Positions 1-6,850 of a stretch of 9,482 bases of DNA are shown one piece after another. This DNA comes from Actinomycetota bacterium (GTDB lineage Bacteria; Actinomycetota; Actinomycetes; Propionibacteriales; Propionibacteriaceae). The translations under genes were made by a program, and so were the position numbers. The DNA lies in the NCBI GenBank assembly GCA_016213595.1, contig JACRAA010000038.1:1-9482 (forward strand). The letters are read 5' to 3'. Below the pieces are notes generated by a model. It saw only the letters and a list, made by a program, of their open reading frames with translations, was not told the DNA's origin and ran no database searches. How positions within the stretch are numbered: position 1 is the first letter of the stretch; the number at the start of each line of letters is the position of its first letter.

Positions 1-609
1 CACGACCGACGACCCGGCCGGCAGGAGCACCTCCACCCGGGACGCGAACCGCACGAGTCCGTACGTCTGCCCGAGAGCGACCTCGTCGCCAACGGCCACG
101 TCGCAGAGGATGCGTCCCCCGACAAGGCCGACGGTGTGGACGAGGGCGACCGACGTGTCGTCCCCGGCGGTGAGGACGAGCGAGGACCCGTCCTGCGCCA
201 GGTGGCTCACCTGGCCGGCGACGGGTGCGCGGTGGACGTACGGGTCGACCAGCGAGGTCGCGATCGTCACGCGCGGCAGGGGTGCGTCCCCGAGACCCAG
301 GTCCACCGGCGGTACGAGCTCGTCGACAGCCACGACCCGTCCGTCGGCGGGCGCGACGACCGCGCCGGCGAGCGTCGGGGGGACCCGGGGCGGCTCACGG
401 AAGCACAGGGCGAGTGCCCCCGCCGCGAGGAGCGACGCCCGCCGCGACCAGGAGTGGCGCCAGCCGAACACGCCGAACGTCAGGGCGCCGGCGACGAACG
501 GCCGGCCCGCGGCGTGCATCGGTGGGACTGCAGCCTTGACGAGCTCCCAGGTGTGGCGGGGGAGCGGCGAGACTGCTGCCGAGCCGGAGGGACGGGGTCG
601 TCGAGCCAT
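1..609 (-). CDS. psd: Phosphatidylserine decarboxylase-like protein, N-terminal part (cut by left window edge)
   Basis: Psd makes phosphatidylethanolamine from phosphatidylserine at the membrane, using a pyruvoyl group formed by self-cleavage before a Ser. The 203 visible codons start at ATG 607-609; an in-frame TAG at 619-621 rules out a longer form. The N-terminus (MARRPRPSG), a hydrophobic segment at about residues 38-70, FREPPRVPPT (70-79), APADGRV (86-92) and PLPRV (110-114) resemble mycobacterial Psd as I recall it, as does the YGLVR stretch near residue 183. Three things are odd. The usual [FY]-G-S-R cleavage site reads F188-A189-S190-R191, the D-x-H-V-x-R-A-P motif reads DPYVHRAP (122-129), and the loop normally carrying N-E-R is missing. 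Ser190 and Asp89 remain. The gene lies 13 nt after trpB2. In mycobacteria psd is followed by pssA, which would lie off the left edge. The family is clear; activity is doubtful. Confidence 0.8.
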   Translation of the reverse strand, partial: MARRPRPSGSAAVSPLPRHTWELVKAAVPPMHAAGRPFVAGALTFGVFGWRHSWSRRASLLAAGALALCFREPPRVPPTLAGAVVAPADGRVVAVDELVPPVDLGLGDAPLPRVTIATSLVDPYVHRAPVAGQVSHLAQDGSSLVLTAGDDTSVALVHTVGLVGGRILCDVAVGDEVALGQTYGLVRFASRVEVLLPAGSSVV

Positions 610-621
610 GTCCGCAACCTA
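610..621 (-). promoter_or_regulatory. Candidate -10 element for leaderless psd-like transcript
   Basis: TAGGTT (616-621, minus strand) fits TANNNT and lies 6 nt before the ATG at 609, just after the trpB2 stop. No Shine-Dalgarno is visible, so the gene may have its own leaderless start as well as read-through from trpB2. No clear -35 is seen. Confidence 0.4.
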
Positions 622-622
622 C

Positions 623-1936
623 TCAGGAATCTGCCATCCGGCCCGCCAGGAACTCCTGGTAGGCGGGAAGGTCGAGCTGGCCGGAGCCGGACACGCCGAT
701 GAGGATGACCGGGGAGGTGCCCTCCTCGGTCGCCTTGCGCGCCTCACGCAGCGCGCCCGCGATGGCGTGGTTCGACTCGGAGGCGGGCACGATCCCCTCG
801 GCACGGGCGAACAGGACGCCGGCGTCGAACGCCTCCAGCTGGCCGATGGCGACCGCGTCGATGAGCTGCTCGCTGTACAGGTGGGAGATCAGTGGTGCCA
901 TGCCGTGGTAGCGCAGCCCGCCGGCGTGGACGGGGTCCGGGACGAAGTCGGCCCCCAGCGTGTACATCTTGAGCAACGGCGTCATGCCGCTCGTGTCGCC
1001 GAAGTCGTACCGGTACTCGCCCTGGGTCAGGGAGGGCGCCGCCTTCGGCTCACAGGCGACGATGTGCGTCGAGGCGCGCCCTTCGAGGTTCTCCCGGACG
1101 TACGGGATGGCGATGCCGCCCAGGTTCGACCCCCCACCGGCGCAGGCGAACAGGTGGTCGGGCGCCTGCTCCCCGAACATGGCGTGCTGCTTGAGGGCCT
1201 CCAGGCCGATGACGGTCTGGTGCAGCAGGACGTGGTTGAGGACCGAGCCGAGCGAGTAGTTCGTGTCGTCCGACATCGCGGCGACCTCGACGGCCTCCGA
1301 GATCGCCATGCCGAGCGAGCCCGGGGTGTCGGGGAACCGCTCCCGCAGCGCCCGGCCGGCGTTCGTCAGCTCCGAAGGTGACGAGTGGACCGTGGCGCCG
1401 AACGTCTCCATGAGGACGTGGCGGTACGGCTTCGAGTCGTACGTGCTCCGTACCTGGAACACCTCGCACTCCATGCCGAACGCCTGCGTCGCGAAGGCAA
1501 GGGCCGACCCCCACTGACCCGCGCCGGTCTCGGTGGACAGCTTCTTGATCCCTGCCTGGGCGTTGGCGTACGCCTGCGCCACCGCCGAGTTCGTCTTGTG
1601 GCTGCCCACGGGGGAGGCGCCCTCGTACTTGTAGTAGATCCGCGCTGTCGTACCGATCGCCTCCTCGAGGCGACGCGCGCGTGACAGCGGTGACGGGCGC
1701 CACAGGCGCAGAAGGTCGCGGACCGGCCCCGGGATCTCGATCCAGCGCTCCGTCGACACCTCCTGCTCGATGAGGGCCATCGGGAACAAGGGGGTCAGGT
1801 CCTCCGCCTGGAGAGGCTGCTTCGTGCCCGGGTGCAGGGGCGGCGGCGGTGCCGTCGGCAGGTCGGGGACGATGTTGTACCAGTGGGTCGGGATGTCCGA
1901 CTCGGGGAGGACGGCATGGGTCAGCGCGGTGGTCAC
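623..1936 (-). CDS. trpB: TrpB2-type tryptophan synthase beta chain (PLP-dependent), stand-alone
   Basis: It condenses indole with a serine-derived aminoacrylate on PLP to give L-tryptophan. The 437-aa protein carries the PLP lysine in GSHKTNSA (Lys114), TETGAGQWGSA with the catalytic Glu136, the phosphate-binding GGGSN loop (267-271) and a C-terminal VSGSG (415-419), whose Ser should face the PLP pyridine nitrogen. The extended N-terminus with IPTHWYN and a proline-rich stretch (27-36), YYKYEGASPVGSHK and GEYRYDFGD mark the TrpB2 subfamily rather than the TrpA-paired TrpB1. TrpB2 members I recall read SGHG where this has SGSG. The start is GTG at 1934-1936. No trpA, trpC or other trp gene is present, so indole salvage or another beta-replacement reaction is possible. 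It follows the patatin gene by 31 nt and precedes the psd-like gene by 13 nt. Confidence 0.92.
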   Translation of the reverse strand: MTTALTHAVLPESDIPTHWYNIVPDLPTAPPPPLHPGTKQPLQAEDLTPLFPMALIEQEVSTERWIEIPGPVRDLLRLWRPSPLSRARRLEEAIGTTARIYYKYEGASPVGSHKTNSAVAQAYANAQAGIKKLSTETGAGQWGSALAFATQAFGMECEVFQVRSTYDSKPYRHVLMETFGATVHSSPSELTNAGRALRERFPDTPGSLGMAISEAVEVAAMSDDTNYSLGSVLNHVLLHQTVIGLEALKQHAMFGEQAPDHLFACAGGGSNLGGIAIPYVRENLEGRASTHIVACEPKAAPSLTQGEYRYDFGDTSGMTPLLKMYTLGADFVPDPVHAGGLRYHGMAPLISHLYSEQLIDAVAIGQLEAFDAGVLFARAEGIVPASESNHAIAGALREARKATEEGTSPVILIGVSGSGQLDLPAYQEFLAGRMADS

Positions 1937-1950
1937 GGCTTCGTACGTTA
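1937..1950 (-). promoter_or_regulatory. Candidate -10 element for leaderless trpB2 transcript
   Basis: TAACGT (1945-1950, minus strand) fits TANNNT and lies 8 nt before the GTG start. No Shine-Dalgarno is seen. A CGTACG palindrome (1942-1947) overlaps it. No -35 match at 17-19 nt. Confidence 0.4.
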
Positions 1951-1967
1951 GCGGGCGGCGCGCGCGC

Positions 1968-2963
1968 TCAGGCCTCGATCTCGCGTGGCAGGCCCCCGGC
2001 CGTCACGTTCTCGGTCGTCTCGTCGCCGAAGGCCTCGTCGAGAGCCGCCTCCGTGAGTCTGCGGCCGATCTCGATGAGCTCCGTCGCCCGGTGGAAGTCC
2101 AGCATCCGTGCCGTGTCAGCCGCGACGGTGACGAGGACATCGGGCGGGAGCGCGGCCAGCCGGTAGCGCGTGATGAGCGACTCCATGGCCTCCAGCGCCA
2201 TCCAGGACACGTCCGCGATGCCGAGCCCCGGAGGAGCGGGGTCGTAGACCCGCTCCGTGCTGTCCGGGCGGTTGAACCGCGCGAGGATCGACGCGACGAG
2301 GTCGTTCTCCCAGACACCCGCGGCCGTCTTCAGGAACCGGTCGACCCATTCGTGGGGCGGACGCTGGGCCGCCGACTCACGGACCGGCGTCGAGCTGAAG
2401 TGCTTCGTCTTCTCACCACTGAGGTTCACGGCGAGCGAGAAGTCGGCGTCGACACCGATGACGGCCTCCATCGGTACGGGGTTGAGCACCCCGCCGTCGA
2501 CGAGGAGCCGGCCGTTGACCATGATCGGCGCGATCATGGCAGGGATCGCGATCGACGCCCTGATCGCTGCCTCCAGCGGACCCCGCGTGAACCAGACCTC
2601 ACGGCGGGCGCCGAGGTCGCTGGCGACGGCCGTGTACGGGATGGGGAGGTCCTCGATCTGGATGCCGCCGACGTAGTCGCTCATCCGCGCGAGGACCCGC
2701 TCGAGCCTGAAGACGCCGGGGCCGGAGCCGAGCGACAGGTCGAGCAGCCGGATCACGTCACGCTGCGTGAGCTTGGTCGACCACTCCTGGTAGTCGCGGA
2801 GCCTGCCGGCGACGTGGAGGCCGCCGATCAGTGCTCCCATCGAGCTGCCCGCCACCGCCACGATCTCGTACCCGCGCTCCGTGAGCACATCGATCGCGCC
2901 GATGTGCGCGTAGCCCCTGGCACCCCCTGATCCGAGGACCAGCGACACCCTCTTGCCCGCCAT
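1968..2963 (-). CDS. Patatin-like phospholipase family protein (RssA/NTE type)
   Basis: Patatin-fold serine hydrolases cleave acyl esters of phospholipids or other lipids with a Ser-Asp dyad. Counting from the chosen start, the oxyanion-hole motif GSGGARG is at 11-17, the nucleophile elbow GSSMG at 40-44 (Ser42), and the D-G-G motif at 157-159 (Asp157), giving a complete catalytic set. The 331-aa length suits the bacterial RssA/YchK-like group. There is no signal peptide or clear membrane segment, so a cytosolic or membrane-peripheral enzyme is likely. I chose ATG 2961-2963 because it places the glycine loop near the N-terminus, as usual, and because a CATAAT hexamer lies 7 nt upstream. An ATG at 2970-2972 would add three residues (MGP) and cannot be excluded. 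The substrate cannot be read from the sequence. Confidence 0.9.
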   Translation of the reverse strand: MAGKRVSLVLGSGGARGYAHIGAIDVLTERGYEIVAVAGSSMGALIGGLHVAGRLRDYQEWSTKLTQRDVIRLLDLSLGSGPGVFRLERVLARMSDYVGGIQIEDLPIPYTAVASDLGARREVWFTRGPLEAAIRASIAIPAMIAPIMVNGRLLVDGGVLNPVPMEAVIGVDADFSLAVNLSGEKTKHFSSTPVRESAAQRPPHEWVDRFLKTAAGVWENDLVASILARFNRPDSTERVYDPAPPGLGIADVSWMALEAMESLITRYRLAALPPDVLVTVAADTARMLDFHRATELIEIGRRLTEAALDEAFGDETTENVTAGGLPREIEA

Positions 2964-2976
2964 GGGACCCATTATG
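2964..2976 (-). promoter_or_regulatory. Candidate -10 element for patatin gene
   Basis: CATAAT (2971-2976, minus strand), a near match to TATAAT, is 7 nt before ATG 2963. This would give a leaderless mRNA and make the upstream ATG at 2972 part of the promoter rather than a start. GGAACC lies 17 nt further upstream (2994-2999) but is not a housekeeping -35. Confidence 0.45.
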
Positions 2977-3005
2977 GGCGCGCCCTCGGTGCTGGTTCCG
3001 GCGGC

Positions 3006-3986
3006 CTACCTGAAGGCGAGGACGGCGAAGGCGCCGAGCCAGTGCTCGGCCACCCAGGCGTCGTCGGCCATCGCCTCCTCGGCTGCGGCCTCGTGGGCCC
3101 GCAGGCTCACCTCGAACACCCTGCGCTGCGCCGCGTTCACGTGCGGCAGGAGCCGTCGCAGGCCGCGGACCCGGTGCAGGTTGAGCCCGTGCAGGTGCAC
3201 TCCCTGCCCGTCGCGGGGGTCGCTCACGATGGCGGGGGTGAGGAACGACTCGGGGAACTCCGCAGGTGAGAAGCGCGCCCACCAGGGACCGAACTCGTCC
3301 GCGTCCAGCACCTCCGCCATGAGCACCGCCTCCGAGTAGAAGGGCGAGAGGAAGTCGGAGCCGGACGGCTCGTAGCGGACGGGGAAGTCGGTGTCTCCGT
3401 CGAAGTACTGCCGAGCGGCCTTGTCGATCGCCTGCCGCGCGCCCGCGTCGGGCCAGGCAAGGGCCCGTCCGAGGCTGAACGCAGTGTTGCCATGGGTCCC
3501 CGACCGGTCCGGGTACCGCAGCCGAGGCAGCCAGCCGAGGAGCGCAGCGGACAGGTGCCGGGCGAGGGGGCGTACTGCGTGAGCCCAGCGGACAGCGTCA
3601 GGGTCCCCGGTCGCCGCCCAGTCCTCGAGCTCGCCGGCGAGCTGCAGCCCCCAGCCCCAGCCGTACGGGCGCTCCCAGTCGGGATGCGTCTCGAGGTACT
3701 TCACCTCGGCAGCGATGGCTTCGGGGGTGAGGTGCGAGTCGATGACAGCGCGGATCTCGTCGGCGGGCACGTCGTCGGGCTGGAAGCGCAGCAGGACGAT
3801 GAGCGCCCAGTGCATCTCGATCGCGGAGTGCCAGTCGAAGCAGCTGAAGAACGCCGGGTGTGCCTGGCGCGGGGTCACGTGATCGGAGGCGTCCTGCATC
3901 ACGTGGCGCGATGCGTTCGGGTACTCCTGCTGGACGGCGGCGAGCAGCCGGGCCGCCCCTCCGGCGACTGTACGGAGCGTGGTCAT
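3006..3986 (-). CDS. DUF2891 family protein
   Basis: This 326-aa protein matches DUF2891 as I recall it. The signature HPAFFSCFDWHSAIEMHW is at residues 43-60, followed by YGWGWGLQLAGEL, GNTAFSLGRAL and a PSGSDFLSPFYSEA motif. The fold looks all-helical with many Trp, His and Asp residues, which would fit a carbohydrate-active or metal-binding toroid, but no function is established that I can name. There is no signal peptide. The start at ATG 3984-3986 overlaps the pepP stop codon by 4 nt (ATGA) and has a strong GGAGG (3992-3996) six bases upstream inside pepP. This makes it better than the in-frame ATG at 4013, and the gene is probably translationally coupled to pepP. The patatin gene begins 42 nt downstream. 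Confidence 0.85.
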   Translation of the reverse strand: MTTLRTVAGGAARLLAAVQQEYPNASRHVMQDASDHVTPRQAHPAFFSCFDWHSAIEMHWALIVLLRFQPDDVPADEIRAVIDSHLTPEAIAAEVKYLETHPDWERPYGWGWGLQLAGELEDWAATGDPDAVRWAHAVRPLARHLSAALLGWLPRLRYPDRSGTHGNTAFSLGRALAWPDAGARQAIDKAARQYFDGDTDFPVRYEPSGSDFLSPFYSEAVLMAEVLDADEFGPWWARFSPAEFPESFLTPAIVSDPRDGQGVHLHGLNLHRVRGLRRLLPHVNAAQRRVFEVSLRAHEAAAEEAMADDAWVAEHWLGAFAVLAFR

Positions 3987-5449
3987 GAGTGCCTCCAGAT
4001 GCGGTCGATCCATGCCTCCACGTCGTCGGGGTCGCGAGGGAGCCCACTGGAGAGGATCTCACAGCCGTCCAGCGTGACCGCGATGTCGTCCTCGATCCGG
4101 ATGCCGATGCCCCGCAGCTCCTCCGGGACGAGCAGGTCGCTCGACTTGAAGTAGATGCCGGGCTCGACGGTGACGACCATCCCCTCGGCGAGGACCCCCT
4201 CGCGGTAGTTCTCCTGCCGCGCCTGCGCACAGTCGTGGACGTCGAGGCCGAGGTGGTGCGAGGTGCCGTGCACCATCCACCGCCGATGCTGTCCGCCCTC
4301 CTCCGACAGGGACTCCTCCGCCGAGACCGGGAGGATGCCCCACTCGTCGAGCTTCCGCGCGATGACGGCGATCGCCGCGTCGTGGATCGCGCGCATCTTG
4401 ACGCCGGGCCGGGCCGCATCGATCCCGGCCTGCTGCGCCTCCAGGACCGCCTCGTACACCTTCCGCTGGGCAGCAGTGAACCGGCCGGAGACGGGGATCG
4501 TACGGGTCACGTCCGCGGTGTACAGGGAGTCCAGCTCGACGCCGGCGTCCAGCAGCAGCAGGTCGCCCTCGTGGAGGTCGCCGTCGTTGCGGATCCAGTG
4601 GAGCGTGGTGGCGTGGTCGCCCGAGGCGGCGATCGTGTCGTAGCCGACGGCGTTGCCCGCGTGCCTCGCGTGGAGGCCGAAGACCCCCTCGACCCACCGC
4701 TCGCCGCGGCCGCCCGCGACTGCGGCCGGCAGCTCGGCCACGACAGCCACGAAGACGGTCGCTGTGGCGCGGCAGGCCGCGCGGAGCTGCTCCAGCTCAT
4801 ACGGGTCCTTGACCAGCCGCAGCTCGCTCAGCGCGACCTGGAGCTCGCTGTCGCAGTCGAGCAGCGACCCGCCCCGGGCCTCGTCGACCATCGCTGTGAT
4901 GTCCGGGTCGGCGTCACGCAGGACTCGGACGCCCGTGCTGCCGGTGTCGCGGCTGAGCGCCTCTGGGAGGTCGCCGATCGCAGCCGTCGGCAACGCGGCC
5001 ATGGCCGACAGCTCCTCGAGCGACTCACGCTGGCCGACCCACATCTCCCCGTACCGGCTCGAGGAGTAGAACTCGGGGTCCGTCCGCGGGGCGCGGGGGC
5101 TGAAGTAGATGCATCCCTCATGGCCGTCCGCGACGGGCTCAAGGACGAGGACGGCGTCCGGCTCCCGGTCCGTCCCCAGCCCGGTGAGGTGCGCGAAGGC
5201 CGAGTGCGGCCGGTACCGGTAGTCGGTGTCGTTGGACCGGACGCGGTAGCCGCCGGCCGGGATCACGATGCGCTCGCCGGGGAACATGGCGGAGACCTGG
5301 TCCCGGCGGGCGGCGGTGTGGGCCGTCGAGGGCAGTGCCGCGGGGAGGCTGTCGCTGTAGGGAGCCCAGTCCGTGCTGATGAACTCGGTGAACGCCTTGG
5401 AGAAGGGGATCTGACGGTTGGGCAGCGCCGGCTGCTGGTCACTCGACAT
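3983..5449 (-). CDS. pepP: Xaa-Pro aminopeptidase (aminopeptidase P, M24 family)
   Basis: It is a cytosolic dinuclear metallopeptidase that removes an N-terminal residue preceding proline. The 488-aa protein has an N-terminal creatinase-like/AMP_N domain (about 45-180) and a C-terminal pita-bread domain. All five metal ligands can be placed by comparison with E. coli PepP: Asp301 (LLDAG), Asp313 (TADVTRT), His398 (GTSHHLGLDVHD), Glu429 (VEPGIY) and Glu453 (RIEDD). The start at ATG 5447-5449 gives a normal family length. The frame stays open upstream to 5704, but that extension overlaps the divergent phosphatase gene and looks like non-coding shadow sequence. The gene is divergent from the phosphatase across 37 bp and heads an operon with the DUF2891 gene through a 4-nt stop/start overlap. 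Confidence 0.95.
   Translation of the reverse strand: MSSDQQPALPNRQIPFSKAFTEFISTDWAPYSDSLPAALPSTAHTAARRDQVSAMFPGERIVIPAGGYRVRSNDTDYRYRPHSAFAHLTGLGTDREPDAVLVLEPVADGHEGCIYFSPRAPRTDPEFYSSSRYGEMWVGQRESLEELSAMAALPTAAIGDLPEALSRDTGSTGVRVLRDADPDITAMVDEARGGSLLDCDSELQVALSELRLVKDPYELEQLRAACRATATVFVAVVAELPAAVAGGRGERWVEGVFGLHARHAGNAVGYDTIAASGDHATTLHWIRNDGDLHEGDLLLLDAGVELDSLYTADVTRTIPVSGRFTAAQRKVYEAVLEAQQAGIDAARPGVKMRAIHDAAIAVIARKLDEWGILPVSAEESLSEEGGQHRRWMVHGTSHHLGLDVHDCAQARQENYREGVLAEGMVVTVEPGIYFKSSDLLVPEELRGIGIRIEDDIAVTLDGCEILSSGLPRDPDDVEAWIDRIWRHS
3992..3996 (-). promoter_or_regulatory. Ribosome binding site deciding the DUF2891 start
   Basis: GGAGG on the minus strand lies 5-6 nt before ATG 3986, inside the last codons of pepP. 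It is the best Shine-Dalgarno in the window and supports coupling of the two genes. Confidence 0.75.
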
Positions 5450-5463
5450 GGCTACAGATACTA
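5450..5463 (-). promoter_or_regulatory. Candidate -10 element for leaderless pepP transcript
   Basis: TAGTAT (5458-5463, minus strand), close to TATAAT, lies 8 nt before the pepP ATG. There is no Shine-Dalgarno. The -35 at standard spacing (GAGCCG) is poor and would fall inside the divergent gene's start region. Confidence 0.5.
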
Positions 5464-5473
5464 GGCCGTACCG

Positions 5474-5486
5474 TACGCTGCGGCTC
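5474..5486 (+). promoter_or_regulatory. Candidate -10 element for leaderless phosphatase transcript
   Basis: TACGCT (5474-5479) fits TANNNT and lies 7 nt before ATG 5487. There is no Shine-Dalgarno. It overlaps CCGTACCGTACG (5467-5477 region), so the two divergent -10 elements are only about 10 bp apart. Confidence 0.4.
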
Positions 5487-6047
5487 ATGACGGAGCTCTT
5501 TCTCGTTCGGCACGGGGAGACCGAGTGGTCCAGGTCCGGTCGCCACACCTCCGTGACCGACGTCGACCTGACGGACGAGGGGGTACGGCAGGCGGAGGCG
5601 CTGCGGACAACGCTCGACCCCGACGACTTCGGCCTCGTCCTCAGCAGTCCCCGGCTCCGGGCGCGACGTACGGCAGCACTCGCCGGCTTCCCCGACCCCG
5701 TCATCGACGACGACCTCGCCGAGTGGTTCTACGGCGACTACGAGGGACGTACCTCCGACGACATCCGGCGCGAGGTCCCCGGCTGGCGCATCTGGACCGG
5801 CCCGATGCCCGGCGGGGAGACGAAGGTCGCCGTCATCGCGCGGCTCACCGAGGTCGTCAACCGCGTCCGGCAGTCGGGCGTGGAGCGCGCCATCTGCTTC
5901 GCCCACGGCCACTCCCTGCGGGTGCTGGCCCTGTGCTGGCTGGACATCGACATCGCGAGGGGACAGTCGTTCCCGTTGCGCACGGGGTCGGTGTCCATCG
6001 TGGGGTACGAGAAGGAGTCCCCGGCGATCGTCCGCTGGAACGCGTGA
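5487..6047 (+). CDS. Histidine phosphatase family protein (phosphoglycerate mutase-like, clade 1)
   Basis: Members transfer a phosphate from a substrate to a catalytic His. The substrate here is unknown; general acid phosphatase or a GpmB/CobC-like role is possible. The 186-aa protein has the hallmark LVRHGETEW (6-14) with Arg8 and the phospho-acceptor His9, the second arginine in SSPRLRAR (Arg58), the acid catalyst region EWFYGDYEG (Glu79) and the second histidine in FAHGHSLR (His140). The start at ATG 5487 puts the motif five residues in, as is typical. An ATG at 5448 would extend into the pepP coding region. The gene leads the plus-strand cluster with the DUF164 and RNB genes, with a 68-bp gap before the DUF164 gene, and is divergent from pepP. 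Confidence 0.92.
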   Translation: MTELFLVRHGETEWSRSGRHTSVTDVDLTDEGVRQAEALRTTLDPDDFGLVLSSPRLRARRTAALAGFPDPVIDDDLAEWFYGDYEGRTSDDIRREVPGWRIWTGPMPGGETKVAVIARLTEVVNRVRQSGVERAICFAHGHSLRVLALCWLDIDIARGQSFPLRTGSVSIVGYEKESPAIVRWNA

Positions 6048-6082
6048 CCCTTGAGGCCCCGGGGGCGCAGACCACTTCTGAG

Positions 6083-6110
6083 TAGAGTGCCGAGCGACAC
6101 GATGAGGGAG
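6083..6110 (+). promoter_or_regulatory. Candidate promoter -10 and Shine-Dalgarno for the DUF164 gene
   Basis: TAGAGT (6083-6088) fits TANNNT and would give a leader of about 20 nt. GAGGGAG (6104-6110) is a good Shine-Dalgarno 5 nt before ATG 6116. This is a classical leader, unlike most starts in the window. No convincing -35 is seen. Confidence 0.45.
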
Positions 6111-6115
6111 AACGT

Positions 6116-6850
6116 ATGAAGGCCGACCCCGGCGCGCAGCGGCGCCTGCTCGATCTCCAAGCCGTCGACACGGCGATCGGCCAGCTCGACCACCGGGTCA
6201 AGATGCTGCCCGAGCATGCGCTGCTCGCTGACCTGCAGACCCGGCGCCAGGCGCTCGGACAGCGGCTCGTGGCCGCCGAGACCGCACTGAGCGACGCGGT
6301 CGCGGCCCAGACGAAGGCCGAGGCCGACCTCGGGCCGGTGCGGGAACGGCTGCGGCGTGACGAGAAGGCCGTCGACGGGGGAACCCTCACCGACCCCAAG
6401 ACCCTCAGCAGCATGGTCGGCGAGATCGCGCACCTGAAGACCCGCATCTCCACCCTCGAGGACGAGGAGCTCGAGCTCATGGAAGCCGTCGTGTCCGCCG
6501 AGGCGGAGAAGACGCGGATCGCGACGGAGCGGACGTCGATCGAGGACCAGATGCGCGCGCTCGTGGCTAAGCGCGACGCTGCCGTCGCCGACCTGCAGGC
6601 CGACCTCACGGACCGCCGGTCCATCCGTACGACGCTCCTGGCCGAGCTCCCCCCGCCGCTGGTCGACACGTACGAGAAGGTCCGGAGCCGCTCGGGAGGG
6701 GTCGGCGCAGCCGCCCTCCAGGGACGGCGCTGTACGGGCTGCGGGATCGAGGCGAACCCGAGCGACTACGAGCGGTACCTCGCCGCTGCGCCGGACGAGG
6801 TCCTGCGCTGTGAGGAGTGCGACCGGATCCTGGTGCGGACGGCCGACTGA
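6116..6850 (+). CDS. DUF164 family coiled-coil protein with C4 zinc ribbon
   Basis: The 244-aa protein has a long charged alpha-helical region (about 10-180, rich in Ala, Glu, Arg and Leu), predicted as an antiparallel coiled-coil hairpin. It ends in a zinc ribbon with ligands Cys206, Cys209, Cys232 and Cys235 (C-x2-C, 22 residues, C-x2-C). This is the layout of the DUF164 family, including mycobacterial Rv2229c; some bacterial relatives have been proposed to bind nucleic acid. The PKTLSSMVGEI segment (about 95-105) matches the conserved family stretch that usually contains N-P-[KR]-x-L. The exact role here is unknown. The start is fixed by GAGGGAG at 6104-6110. The stop overlaps the RNB gene start (TGATG), so the two are almost certainly co-translated. 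Confidence 0.9.
   Translation: MKADPGAQRRLLDLQAVDTAIGQLDHRVKMLPEHALLADLQTRRQALGQRLVAAETALSDAVAAQTKAEADLGPVRERLRRDEKAVDGGTLTDPKTLSSMVGEIAHLKTRISTLEDEELELMEAVVSAEAEKTRIATERTSIEDQMRALVAKRDAAVADLQADLTDRRSIRTTLLAELPPPLVDTYEKVRSRSGGVGAAALQGRRCTGCGIEANPSDYERYLAAAPDEVLRCEECDRILVRTAD

Noticed and set aside
110..1381. A 423-codon plus-strand open frame opposite trpB2 and psd
   Set aside because: It is antisense to two clearly recognised proteins, has low-complexity Arg/Gly/Ala-rich composition typical of GC-rich shadow frames, and shows no motif.
3989..5464. A 491-codon plus-strand open frame opposite pepP
   Set aside because: It mirrors pepP, whose full metal-ligand set is visible on the other strand; the product is Asp/Val/Arg-rich with no recognisable domain.
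5450..5704. An 85-codon N-terminal extension of pepP
   Set aside because: It would overlap the divergent phosphatase coding region and is Arg/Ser-rich; the ATG at 5449 gives the normal family length and has a -10 just upstream.
6056..6066. GC-rich palindrome GCCCCGGGGGC after the phosphatase gene as a terminator
   Set aside because: It has no loop to form a stable hairpin and no T tract; the DUF164 gene follows closely in the same direction.
6817..6849. An upstream in-frame start for the RNB gene
   Set aside because: It lies within the DUF164 zinc ribbon; the TGATG overlap start at 6850 is the more common arrangement.
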